Assembly (NCBI GenBank): GCA_020697295.1
Contig: JAJFBF010000010.1
Span: 62,001 to 126,000, forward strand
Direction of reading: 5' to 3'
Source: Moraxellaceae bacterium
Lineage (GTDB): Bacteria > Pseudomonadota > Gammaproteobacteria > Pseudomonadales > Moraxellaceae
DNA length: 64,000 bases
The translations under genes were made by a program, and so were the position numbers. Positions 1 through 10,300 of the stretch are shown here, piece by piece (the first letter of the stretch is position 1; every line of letters begins with the position of its first letter). A model generated the notes under the pieces. That model was given only the letters and a program-made list of their open reading frames with translations. It was not told the origin of the DNA and searched no databases.

Positions 1-1
1 G

Positions 2-865
2 CCGCTGGCGATCTGCGGCGCCATGTACACGGCCGTGTTCATGGCGCCGCGCCTGCGCCGCAAGGTGAAGCCGGCGATCGAGCTGATGCAGGCGCTGCCG
101 ACGGTGATCCTGGGCTTCCTGGCCGGTCTCTGGCTGGCGCCCACCATCGAGACCAACCTGCCCGGCATCTTCAGCCTGCTCATCGTCACGCCCATCGTGA
201 TCCTGCTCGTGGGCTTTGCCTGGTCGCAGCTCTCGCGCGAGAAGCGTTCGATCGTTCCGGACGGCTGGGCGCCGGTGCTGCTGATCCTGCCCATCCTGGC
301 CACCGGCTGGCTCTCATTCGAGATGTCGAAGCCGATCGAGAATGCGTTCTTTGCCGGCGACGTGCGCCACTGGCTGGAGCATTCCACCGGCCTCAGCTTT
401 GACCAGCGCAATGCGCTGATCGTCGGCCTCACCATGGGCTTTGCCGTGATCGCGCCGATTTTCTCGATTGCCGAGGACGCGCTCTTCGCCGTGCCGCGCC
501 ACCTCACCAACGGCTCGCTGGCGCTGGGCGCGACGCAATGGCAGACGCTGATGCGCGTGGTGCTGCCGACCGCATCGCCGGGCATTTTCTCAGCGCTCAT
601 GATCGGCTTTGGTCGGGCGGTGGGCGAGACCATGATCGTGCTGATGGCCACCGGCAACACGGCGGTGATGGACTGGAATATCTTCGAGGGCATGCGCACG
701 CTCTCCGCCAACGTGGCGGTGGAGATGGGCGAGGCCGAGGTGGGCGCGACGCATTTCCGCGTGCTCTTCCTGTCCGCGCTGGTGCTGTTCGTGCTGACCT
801 TCGTGCTCAACACGGTGGCGGAAATCGTTCGCACGCGCCTGCGCAAGAAATACGGCTCGCTGTAA
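2..865 (+). CDS. pstC: phosphate ABC transporter permease PstC, 5' truncated by window start
   Basis: Frame is open through the window edge; BPD-permease motif '[44 protein letters not shown]'; followed by pstA, pstB and phoU. Confidence 0.93.
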   Translation, partial: PLAICGAMYTAVFMAPRLRRKVKPAIELMQALPTVILGFLAGLWLAPTIETNLPGIFSLLIVTPIVILLVGFAWSQLSREKRSIVPDGWAPVLLILPILATGWLSFEMSKPIENAFFAGDVRHWLEHSTGLSFDQRNALIVGLTMGFAVIAPIFSIAEDALFAVPRHLTNGSLALGATQWQTLMRVVLPTASPGIFSALMIGFGRAVGETMIVLMATGNTAVMDWNIFEGMRTLSANVAVEMGEAEVGATHFRVLFLSALVLFVLTFVLNTVAEIVRTRLRKKYGSL

Positions 866-956
866 AACGGCCGGGTTTCGCAAGGCGCAGGCCTTGCGCC
901 GCCGGAGAACCGGTTGCCTGCAGGCGACCGGCTGGAAATGAGGATCGGGTAAAAAC

Positions 957-2615
957 ATGAAACTGCGCGAATATTTCAAGAGTGGCGACGCCTGGGTCTG
1001 GCTCAACGCCGGCACAGTGGCCATTAGCCTCATCATGGTCGTCGGCATCCTCGGCCTGATCGCCGTGCGCGGCCTCAGCCACTTCTGGCCGGCCGACGTG
1101 ATGCAGGCCACTTACACAGATTTTGACGGCAGCAAGACGGTGGTGGTGGGCGAGATCTACGACGAGAAGATCGATACCGCGCAGCGCCTGCGCGAAGCCG
1201 GCGTGGAAATACCCCAGGGCGTCGAGACGGTCACGCGCTACTCCATCAAGGTGGGCAACCGCGACATCGGCGGCGCTGACTTCAAGTGGGTATTTGCCGA
1301 CCGCCTCTCCGGCGTGGACTATCCGGAAGACATCGTGGCGCTGGAGCGCTACGAGTGGGGCTCGTTCTACGGCCGCCTCAAGGAAGTAAAGGAAGAGGGC
1401 CGTGTGGTGGCCGGCACCGACAAGGCCTGGGACGCCCTTAACGCGCGCATCGAGCGCAGTAACGACTTGCTGGCGGAAATCGGCGGTATTGAAAAAGGCG
1501 ACGTGGGTCGCATCAACTACGCCCTTGAGGACTTGCGCCTGGAGCAGCGCCGGCTCGAGATCGCAAAGCAGCTGACGGACGCCGAGCGTGCCCGCATTGG
1601 CGCTGCCCGTACGGCGCTGGAGCAGGAATATGAAGTGCTGCGGCAGCGCCTCGAGAAACTGGCCGCCGACACCGGCCGCGACAGCGCCGTATTCGTGCTG
1701 GCCGACGGCAGCGAAAAGGAAATCGCGGTCAACAAGATGGTGCACGCCACCCGCCCCAACGAAATGGGCGTGATCGGCAAGCTCGGCACCTACTTCTACA
1801 ATCTCTGGCACTTCCTGTCCGGCGACCCACGCGAGGCCAATACCGAGGGCGGCGTGTTCCCGGCGATCTTCGGCACCGTGCTCATGGTGCTGATGATGAC
1901 GGTGCTGGTGACGCCCTTGGGCGTGATCGCCGCCATCTACCTGCGCGAGTACGCCAGCCAGGGCTTTATCACCCAGGTGGTGCGCATTGCCGTGAACAAC
2001 CTGGCCGGCGTGCCGTCCATCGTGTATGGCGTGTTTGGCCTCGGCTTCTTTGTCTACTTCCTGGGCGGCAACATTGACCGGCTGTTCTATCCCGAGTCGT
2101 CGCCGGCGCCGGTGTTCGGGACGCCCGGCCTGCTCTGGGCCTCCATCACGTTGGCGCTGCTGACCCTGCCTGTCGTGATCGTCGCCACCGAGGAAGGCCT
2201 GTCGCGCATTCCGCGCGCGCTCAAGGAAGGCTCGCTGGCGCTCGGCGCGACCAAGGCCGAGACCCTGTGGCGCGTGGTGCTGCCCATGGCGACGCCCTCG
2301 ATCATGACCGGCGTCATCCTGGCCATCGCGCGCGCCGCCGGTGAAGTTGCGCCGCTGATGCTGGTGGGTGTGGTGAAGCTGGCGCCGACCCTGCCGCTGG
2401 ACATGAACGCGCCCTTCCTGCACCTGGAGCGCAAGTTCATGCACCTGGGCTTCCATATTTATGACGTGGGTTTCCAGAGCCCCAACGTCGAAGCCGCGCG
2501 CCCTCTGGTGTACGCGACCGCCTTCCTGCTGGTGCTGGTGGTGGCGGCGCTGAACCTGTCGGCGGTGGCGCTGCGCAATCGCCTGCGCGAGAAATACAAG
2601 GCCCTGGAATCCTGA
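957..2615 (+). CDS. pstA: phosphate ABC transporter permease PstA, long form with an extended N-terminal/periplasmic domain
   Basis: 552 aa; C-terminal permease motif '[45 protein letters not shown]'; position in the pst operon. Confidence 0.93.
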   Translation: MKLREYFKSGDAWVWLNAGTVAISLIMVVGILGLIAVRGLSHFWPADVMQATYTDFDGSKTVVVGEIYDEKIDTAQRLREAGVEIPQGVETVTRYSIKVGNRDIGGADFKWVFADRLSGVDYPEDIVALERYEWGSFYGRLKEVKEEGRVVAGTDKAWDALNARIERSNDLLAEIGGIEKGDVGRINYALEDLRLEQRRLEIAKQLTDAERARIGAARTALEQEYEVLRQRLEKLAADTGRDSAVFVLADGSEKEIAVNKMVHATRPNEMGVIGKLGTYFYNLWHFLSGDPREANTEGGVFPAIFGTVLMVLMMTVLVTPLGVIAAIYLREYASQGFITQVVRIAVNNLAGVPSIVYGVFGLGFFVYFLGGNIDRLFYPESSPAPVFGTPGLLWASITLALLTLPVVIVATEEGLSRIPRALKEGSLALGATKAETLWRVVLPMATPSIMTGVILAIARAAGEVAPLMLVGVVKLAPTLPLDMNAPFLHLERKFMHLGFHIYDVGFQSPNVEAARPLVYATAFLLVLVVAALNLSAVALRNRLREKYKALES

Positions 2616-2664
2616 GGACAGCCGTTGTGGAGGCTGCCGGACACGCACAGAATCGAGACGAAAC

Positions 2665-3528
2665 ATGAGCCCCGACATGACTAGCGAAAGCGAACAGAAA
2701 AAGCCCACCACCGGCCACGCCATGAACATCGGCTCCCTGGGCCGGGACAAGCGCACGCGCCGCGTGGAAGACGAGGAGGTTTGCCTGCAGGCAAAAAACC
2801 TCAATCTGTTCTATAGCGAGAAGCAGGCGCTTTACGACGTCAATATGGTGATCCCGCGCAAGCGCGTCACCGCCTTTATCGGCCCCTCCGGCTGTGGCAA
2901 GTCGACGCTGCTGCGCACCTTCAACCGCATGAACGATCTGGTCGACGGTTGCCGCGTCACCGGCGAGATCCTGCTCGATGGCAACAATATCTTTGACCGC
3001 TCGGTGGATATCACCTCCCTGCGTCGCCGCGTCGGCATGGTGTTCCAGAAGCCGAACCCGTTCCCCAAGACCATTTATGAGAATGTCGCCTATGGCCTGC
3101 GCCTGGGCGGCGAAAACCGCAAGCGCGTGCTCGACGACATCATCGAGAACTCGCTGCGCGGCGCCGCCTTGTGGGATGAAGTAAAGGACCGCCTGCATGA
3201 TTCCGCGCTGGGCCTTTCCGGCGGCCAGCAGCAGCGCCTGGTGATCGCCCGCGCCATCGCCATCGAGCCGGAGGTGCTGCTGCTTGACGAGCCGGCCTCG
3301 GCGCTGGACCCGATCTCGACGCTCAAGATCGAAGAACTGATCCACGAGCTGAAGAATCGTTTCACCATCGCCATCGTGACCCACAACATGCAGCAGGCGG
3401 CGCGCGTCTCGGATTACACGGCCTTCATGTACCTGGGCAAGCTGGTGGAATTTGGCGATACCGACACGCTGTTCACCAACCCCGGCAACAAGCAGACCGA
3501 GGACTACATCACCGGCCGCTATGGTTGA
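2665..3528 (+). CDS. pstB: phosphate ABC transporter ATP-binding protein PstB
   Basis: Walker A '[12 protein letters not shown]', signature 'LSGGQQQRL', Walker B '[13 protein letters not shown]'. Confidence 0.97.
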   Translation: MSPDMTSESEQKKPTTGHAMNIGSLGRDKRTRRVEDEEVCLQAKNLNLFYSEKQALYDVNMVIPRKRVTAFIGPSGCGKSTLLRTFNRMNDLVDGCRVTGEILLDGNNIFDRSVDITSLRRRVGMVFQKPNPFPKTIYENVAYGLRLGGENRKRVLDDIIENSLRGAALWDEVKDRLHDSALGLSGGQQQRLVIARAIAIEPEVLLLDEPASALDPISTLKIEELIHELKNRFTIAIVTHNMQQAARVSDYTAFMYLGKLVEFGDTDTLFTNPGNKQTEDYITGRYG

Positions 3529-3560
3529 GGGCAAGACCCGGCAGGCCTTGGGCCTGCAGG

Positions 3561-3709
3561 TCGGGCTTCAGCCCGACAGCGATTGGCGAAGGACTGCCGC
3601 AGTCGGGCTGAAGCCCGGCCTACGCAGAGGAAGGAAGTGCTGTGGTCGGGCGAGCGCCTGACCGGCGCAGGTGAAAGAATTTCCTCAGTCGGGCGGACGC
3701 CCGACCTAC
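3561..3709. repeat. REP-like palindromic cluster (3 copies)
   Basis: TCGGGCTTCAGCCCGA, TCGGGCTGAAGCCCG and TCGGGCGGACGCCCGACCTAC between pstB and phoU. Confidence 0.8.
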
Positions 3710-3724
3710 ATGAGAATTGTGACC

Positions 3725-4444
3725 ATGAAGAAAGATGATTACGGCCATCATATTTCCCAGCAGTTCAATGCCGAGCTGGAAGAGGTGCGCAGCCATTTCC
3801 TGACCATGGGCGGGCTGGTGGAAAAGCAGGTCATCGACGCCATTGCCTCCCTGCTGGACGCCGACTCGGCGCTGGCCGAGGAAGTGCAGCGCAACGACCA
3901 GCAGATCAACCAGATGGAATCGCAGATTGACGAGGAGCTGGTGCGCATCCTGGCCCGCCGGCAGCCCGCCGCGTCCGATCTGCGCTTCATCATCGCCATC
4001 GGCAAGTCGCTGACCGACCTCGAGCGCATCGGCGACGAAGCGGCCAAGGTGGCGCGCAGCGCGATTGCCCTGGTCGAGGAAGGCCAGTCGCCGCGCGGTT
4101 ATGTCGAGGCCCGCCATATCGGCAACCAGGTGCGCGCCATGCTGCATGATGCGCTCGATGCCTTCGCCCGCTTTGATACCGACCTCGCCTTCCAGGTCAT
4201 GCAGGCCGACAGCGCCATCGACACCGAGTACAAGACGGCGATGCGTGCGCTCATGACCTACATGATGGAAGACCCGCGCGCCATCACGCGCGTGATGAAC
4301 GTGATCTGGGTGCTGCGCTCGCTGGAGCGCATCGGCGACCATGCCCGCAACATCTCCGAGCAATTGATTTTCCTGGTGAAGGGCGCCGACGTGCGGCATA
4401 CCAGCTATGAGCAGGTGCGGCAGCGGCTGGACGGCAAGCAGTAA
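3725..4444 (+). CDS. phoU: phosphate signalling complex protein PhoU
   Basis: 'HHISQQFNAELEEVRSHFLTMGGLVEKQV...LERIGDEAAKVAR...LERIGDHARNISEQLIFLVKG'; start chosen at MKKDDYG. Confidence 0.95.
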   Translation: MKKDDYGHHISQQFNAELEEVRSHFLTMGGLVEKQVIDAIASLLDADSALAEEVQRNDQQINQMESQIDEELVRILARRQPAASDLRFIIAIGKSLTDLERIGDEAAKVARSAIALVEEGQSPRGYVEARHIGNQVRAMLHDALDAFARFDTDLAFQVMQADSAIDTEYKTAMRALMTYMMEDPRAITRVMNVIWVLRSLERIGDHARNISEQLIFLVKGADVRHTSYEQVRQRLDGKQ

Positions 4445-4476
4445 GGCGGGGACAGCTGCGTGTCTGCTTCGGAAGC

Positions 4477-4502
4477 AGGGGGCCGCATTCGCGGCCCTTT
4501 TT
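4477..4502 (+). terminator. rho-independent terminator after phoU
   Basis: GGGCCGC-ATTC-GCGGCCC followed by TTTTT. Confidence 0.75.
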
Positions 4503-4615
4503 CATGTGTCGGCGATGGCGTCTGAAGAATTGCTTCAGGTCTGTGCGGCAGCTAGCTTTCGAGCGTTTGGCGGGATTTCGTCCTGCTTTTTCACTATTTT
4601 TTTAGGGGTAATAGC

Positions 4616-5275
4616 GTGCTGAAGAAAGCAATGATGCTGCTGGGCGGGATGACGCTTGCTTCGCTGGCGCAGGCCGAAGGTATCGGCCTTGGCGTGCATG
4701 CCGGCCTCATGGGGCCGGGCATCGACGGGTTCTATCGGTTGAACGAGAAGCTGGTGCTGCGCGGCGCTTACAACAGCTTTGACTATGACTACGATGCGAC
4801 GGAAGAGGATGTCGAGTACGAGGCTACCTACAGCTTCGACAACGCCCAGGTGGGCGTCGACTGGTATCCCTTCACCGGCAGCTTCCGGCTTTCCGCGGCT
4901 TATTTGCAGAACGGCAATGAGCTCAACCTGCATGCCGTGCCCACGGGTGGAGCTTTCGACCTGAACGGTGTGAGCTATGGCGGCTCCGAAGTCGCCGACA
5001 TGCGTGTGACGGTCGACTATCCCGACAGCGGCGCTTATGTGGGCCTGGGCTGGGGTAATCCGGTCGCTGTCGGCAAGGGCTTCGGGGTGACTTTCGATCT
5101 GGGCGTTTATTACCTGGGCGAGCCGGAGGTGGCGCAGCAGCTTACCTGCGGCACCACCCTGCGTTGCGCGCAGCTGCAGGCGGATGCCGAGGCTGACCGC
5201 CAGAAGCTCGAGGACGATCTTTCGGATTTCCCGTTCTGGCCGCTGGTGCAATTGGGGCTTAGCTACCAGTTCTGA
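4616..5275 (+). CDS. putative outer-membrane beta-barrel protein, unknown function
   Basis: GTG start, signal peptide ('MLKKAMMLLGGMTLASLAQA'), alternating hydrophobic strands, C-terminal '...LGLSYQF' typical of OMPs. Confidence 0.7.
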   Translation: MLKKAMMLLGGMTLASLAQAEGIGLGVHAGLMGPGIDGFYRLNEKLVLRGAYNSFDYDYDATEEDVEYEATYSFDNAQVGVDWYPFTGSFRLSAAYLQNGNELNLHAVPTGGAFDLNGVSYGGSEVADMRVTVDYPDSGAYVGLGWGNPVAVGKGFGVTFDLGVYYLGEPEVAQQLTCGTTLRCAQLQADAEADRQKLEDDLSDFPFWPLVQLGLSYQF

Positions 5276-5293
5276 GTGTTCCCTCCCGGCGGC

Positions 5294-5320
5294 ATGAGAA
5301 CCACGCTTCGGCGTGTTTTT
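5294..5320 (+). terminator. rho-independent terminator
   Basis: CACGCTTCGGCGTG followed by TTTTTTT. Confidence 0.75.
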
Positions 5321-5514
5321 TTCAGACGTGGGGCGAAGGGCGGCCGGCGGCCTCCGGCCACCGTGGCTCGGGTTGCCATCCCGGCAGGCCGCTGGCAAAG
5401 TAACACCACACCCGTAGCGCCCGACTGCCAGACGGCAAGCCAGCCCTGCCCGGCGCACAAGAAGAATGGCAGGCGGACCCGCCAGCCCCGCCGCAGTCGT
5501 ACAAGGATTTTCCC

Positions 5515-7194
5515 ATGCGCTTTTTGCAGTCCCTGCGCCGGCCGGCGCAGCTCGGCGGCTTCGCCCTCGTTTTCGCCTCCCTGCCTGTACACGCTGAATC
5601 GGCTCCCGACGCGGGCCAGCTGCTTGAACGCAGCCGCGAGCCCCTCATCGTGCACCCCCTGGAGCAGCCCCGCATCGAGGCACCGGCGGGCACGGCCGCC
5701 GCGGGCCCTGCGAAAGGCGCCATCATTCCGGTGCGCGCCATACGCATCACGGGCGCGACGCGCTTTAGCGAGGCCACCCTGCATGCCCTGCTGGCGGATG
5801 CCGAAGGCCGCAGTCTGACGTTTGCCGAGCTGGAAACCCTGGCTGCACGCATAACCGGCTTCTACACCGAGCAAGGCTACCTGCTGGCGCATGCCTACCT
5901 GCCGCCGCAGGAGATCCGCGAGGGCGTGGTGGAGGTCACCGTGCAGGAAGGCCGCCTCGAGCAGGTGGAGAGCGACGACAGCGCCGGCCTCGATGCGCAG
6001 CTGCGCCGGCGCCTCGGGGCCGCGCTTCAACCCGGCCAGCCACTGCGTCGGGCCGCCCTGGAGCGTGCCGTACTCCTGCATGATTCCCTGCCGGGCATCG
6101 AGGCCGGCGCCCGCCTGCGTGCCGGTGCCGATCCCGGCGGCACTGTGGTGGTCCTGCAGACCCGGCCCGGTCCGGCCTGGTCCGGCGAGGCCACGCTGGA
6201 CAACCACGGCGACCGCTACACCGGCGAAGTGCAGGGCGGCCTGCGCCTCGAGTGGCAGCCTCGGGGCAGCGGCGACCAGCTGGCCCTGCGCCTGCAGAGC
6301 GCCGGCGAAGGTCGCCTCTATGGCCGCGCCGCCTACGATTTCGATATCCATGGCCCCTGGCGAAGCACCCTCGCGCTCAGCAGCACCCGCTATGAGCTCG
6401 GCAAGGAATTCGCCAGCCTCGAGGCCGACGGCTGGGCCCGCACCGCCAGCGCCGACCTGCGGTATCCGCTCCTCATGAACGCGCGCCTGCGTCTGCATGC
6501 CCTGGCCGGCGCCGACGCCGTCCGGCTGGTCGACCGCATCGGCCTCACTGGCAGCGAGCGTGACAAGAATCTGGGCGCCGGGCGTCTCGGCCTGACCTTG
6601 CAGACGGTCGACGCCTGGCGTGGCCAGAGCGTGCTCCATGCGCAGGCCACCGCCGGCCGTGTCGACATCCAGGAAGTCGCCGAGGCGGCCTTCGATGCCC
6701 TCACCGCCGGCAGCGCCGGCGGCTTTGCCAAATTCAACCTGCTCGGCGAGCGCTGGCAGCCGCTGCCGGGCGGCCTCCAGCTACGCGGCAGCGCCAGCCT
6801 GCAGTGGGCCTTCGGCAACCTCACCTCGTCACAGAAACTGTCCATCAGCGGCCCCAATGGCGTGCGCGCCTATCCGGCCGGCGAGGCGCAGGGCGATGAG
6901 GCCCAGCTGATTGCGCTGGAGCTGCGCCGTGCGCTGCCGGTCACGCCGCGCTGGCAGCCGACCGCCCTGGTCTTTGCCGATTACGGACATGTCGCCATCA
7001 ACCACGACACATGGCCGGGCTTCACCGGCGACAATGAGCGCGAGCTGTCCGCAGCGGGCGTCGGCCTCGACTGGCAGGGCCCCTGGGGTTTGGGGCTCAC
7101 TGCCTGGCAGGCCTGGCCACTCAAGAACATGCCGGTCACGGCCGAGCCGGACAGCAATCACCGTCTCTGGCTGGCGGGCAGGCTGAGTTTCTGA
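5515..7194 (+). CDS. two-partner secretion outer-membrane transporter (ShlB/FhaC/HecB family, TpsB)
   Basis: Signal peptide, POTRA-like region 'IIPVRAIRITGATRFSEATLHALLADAEGRSLTFAELETLAARITGFYTEQGYLLAHAYLPPQ', C-terminal beta-barrel; directly upstream of a TpsA-type exoprotein. Confidence 0.9.
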   Translation: MRFLQSLRRPAQLGGFALVFASLPVHAESAPDAGQLLERSREPLIVHPLEQPRIEAPAGTAAAGPAKGAIIPVRAIRITGATRFSEATLHALLADAEGRSLTFAELETLAARITGFYTEQGYLLAHAYLPPQEIREGVVEVTVQEGRLEQVESDDSAGLDAQLRRRLGAALQPGQPLRRAALERAVLLHDSLPGIEAGARLRAGADPGGTVVVLQTRPGPAWSGEATLDNHGDRYTGEVQGGLRLEWQPRGSGDQLALRLQSAGEGRLYGRAAYDFDIHGPWRSTLALSSTRYELGKEFASLEADGWARTASADLRYPLLMNARLRLHALAGADAVRLVDRIGLTGSERDKNLGAGRLGLTLQTVDAWRGQSVLHAQATAGRVDIQEVAEAAFDALTAGSAGGFAKFNLLGERWQPLPGGLQLRGSASLQWAFGNLTSSQKLSISGPNGVRAYPAGEAQGDEAQLIALELRRALPVTPRWQPTALVFADYGHVAINHDTWPGFTGDNERELSAAGVGLDWQGPWGLGLTAWQAWPLKNMPVTAEPDSNHRLWLAGRLSF

Positions 7195-7317
7195 GCAGCG
7201 CAGGCACGACGCCACGAAAGACGGCGCCGCCGCCGGCCGACAAAAATAATCATGGGCCTGCCGCCGACGCGTGATGCCGATGCGCGCGACGGGCCGGCAA
7301 TACCAGAGGGGATCACC

Positions 7318-10300
7318 ATGCGTCATGCTGCCCGCCACTTCCGTCGCAACGCCCTGAGCGCTGCCATCCTCACCGCGCTCGCCGGCCAGTCCCTCGCCCT
7401 GCCGCAGGGCGGCAGCGTCACCGCCGGCAGCGGCGCCATCACGACCTCGGGCAGCAACCTCACCGTTCACCAGGGCACGCAGAAGCTCATCGTCGACTGG
7501 CAGAGCTTCGGCATTGCCGGTGGCGAACATGTGCAGTTCGTCCAGCCGAGCGCCAGCGCTGTCGCGCTCAATCGCGTGCTGGGCAACAACGCCTCGGAAA
7601 TCTACGGCTCGCTCAGCGCCAACGGCCAGGTCTTCCTGATCAACCCCAACGGCATCCTCTTCGGGCCGACGGCGCAGGTGAGCGTCGGCAGCCTGGTCGC
7701 CTCGACGCTGGATATCGGCAACGACGACTTCCTCGCCGGCAATTATGTCTTTGACGGCGAGGGCGGCCGCGTCGCCAACCAGGGTACGCTCACGGCTGCG
7801 GAAGGGGGCGTGATCGCGCTGCTGGCGCCGGAGGTGCGCAACGAGGGCGTGATCGTGGCGCAGGCCGGCGGCATCGGCCTCGGTGCCGGTACGCGTGTGC
7901 GGCTCGAGCTGGCCGGTGGCCTCAGCCTGGACGTCGAGGAAAGCGCACTCAATGCGCTGATCGAGAACCGGCACGCGCTTCGGGCCGAGGGCGGTACCAT
8001 CATTCTCGCCGCCAGCGCGCAGCGCCGCCTGCTCACCGGCATGATCAACAACACCGGCACTGTCGTAGCGGGCAGCGCCGTGGAAGAGGGCGGAGTGATC
8101 CGCTTGATCGGCGGTTTCCAGAGCCTGGGCGGCACGCTGGACGCGAGCGGCACAAAGGGCGGCGGCATCGCCATCGACGCGCGCAACGTCGACCAGTACG
8201 GCCGCATCGACGCGCAAGGCACGGCCGGAGACGGCGGCACCATCAGCCTCACCGGTGAGCGACTCATCCAGACCTCTGCCGCGGTGATCGACGCCTCCGG
8301 CAGCAGCACCGGCGGCGATGTGCGTCTCGCGCTCGGCAGCGAAACCGGCGGCGCCTTCCTCTCCGGTACCATCAACGCCAACGGCGGCAGCGGCGCGGGT
8401 GGCGACATCACGCTCACAGGCGCCGATCTCTCGCTGGTGGCGGCGCACCTCAACGCCAATGGCGAAAGTGGCGGCCAGATCCGCATCGGTGGCGACTACC
8501 AGGGCGCCAACCCGGAACTCGTCAACGCGCGCACCACCACCGTCAACACCAGCAGCGTGATCCGCGCGGATGCCACGGCGGGCGACGGCGGTCGCGTCAT
8601 CGTCTGGTCGGATGAAGCCACCACCTTTAACGGCCACATCAGTGCACGCGCCGGCGACGGCGGAGGCAATGGCGGCTTCGTCGAGGTCTCCGGCAAAGAG
8701 GCGCTGGGTTTCGCCGGCGATGTCGACGTGCAGGCGCCGAATGGCAGCAGTGGCACGGTGCTGCTCGATCCGCGCAACATCACCATCAGCGCAGCCGGCA
8801 CGCTGCCCGGCTTCCAGCTGCAGGACCCGAATGCGGCCGCCGGCAACGCCTTCGGCGCCACCGCCACCGTGGTCGGCAGCGGCAAGCTCGTGGTGACTTC
8901 GCGCGGTGATGATTTCGTCGCGCCAGAGGCCGGAGCGGTCTATCTCTTCGATACGGAAAGTGGCGCGCTGCTCTCCACGCTGCGCGGCAGCGCGGCGAAC
9001 GACCGCATCGGCGACGCTGTCACCGTTCTCACCAACGGCAACTATGTGATCCGCAGCGCCGGATGGGACTACGGCGCGGCGGCGGATGCCGGCGCCATCA
9101 CCTGGGGCAGCGGCACCAGCGGCATCAACGGCATCGTTGGCGCCGGCAATTCGCTGGTGGGCGCTTCGGCCGGCGACAAGCTCGGCAGCTTCATGGGCGT
9201 GCAGGCGCTCAACAACGGCAACTACGTGATCACCAGCCCGCTCTGGGACAACGGCAGTGCCACCGACGCTGGCGCCGTGACCTGGGGCAATGGCGCGACG
9301 GGCAGCAGTGGCGTGGTGAGCGCGGCCAACTCATTCGTGGGTAGCACGGCGAACGACCAGGTAGGGGCCTCCAACATGACCTTCCTCGCCAACGGCAGCT
9401 TCGTTCTGGTCAGCGCATTGTGGGACCGGGGCGCCATCGAGAATGCCGGCGCCGTCACCTGGGTCGACGGCACCAACGGCGGCAGCGGCGTGATCGGCGC
9501 CGGCAATTCGCTCGTGGGCAGCCATTTCATGGATATGCATGGCAGCAGCATTGCCGAGCTCAACCACGGCAATTTCGTCGTGCGCAGCTGGGGCTGGGAC
9601 AACGGCAGCGCCATCGACGCCGGCGCCGCGACCTGGGGCAGCAGCACCAGCGGCGTCAGCGGCGTAGTTGGCCCTGACGTCTCGCTGGTCGGCACCGCGG
9701 CTTTCGAAAACGTCGGCCAGTCATTCCAGGGTCTGTCCAACGGAAGCTATTACCTCAGCATGCCGACCTGGGACAACGGCGCCGTCAGCAACGTCGGCGC
9801 GGTGACCTGGGGCGATGGCGCGAGCGGCGTGCGCGGCGTGATCAGCGCGAGCAACTCGCTGATCGGCAGCACTGACAACGATCGCATCGGCGTGGTCCTG
9901 GAACTGCTGCACACCGGCAACTTCCTGGTGGGCAGCACTACCTGGGACAACGGCAGCGCCACCGATGCCGGCGCCATCGCCTGGGTCAGCGGCACGGCTG
10001 GGGCCGTGGGCGTGATCGGCGCCGGCAATGCGCTGGTGGGCAGCACGAGCGGCGACCGCCTGGGCAGTGGAAACCTGATAGAGCTCAGCAACGGCAGCTA
10101 CGTGGTCGGCAGCGGCTTCTGGGACAACGGCAGCGCCACCGACGCCGGCGCCGTGACCTGGGGCAGCGGCAGCAGCGGCGTGACCGGGGTTGTCAGTGCG
10201 AGCAATTCGCTGGTCGGCAGCAGCAACTTTGACTATGTCGGCGGGCCCATCTCGATCGATCGGCTTCAGAACGGCAATTATGTCGTGGCGAGCAGCTCCT

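Noticed and set aside
807-2804. 665-aa antisense ORF opposite pstA/pstB
   Set aside because: Antisense to strongly supported pst genes; composition (His/Gln/Arg/Ala-rich) is typical of spurious frames in high-GC DNA.
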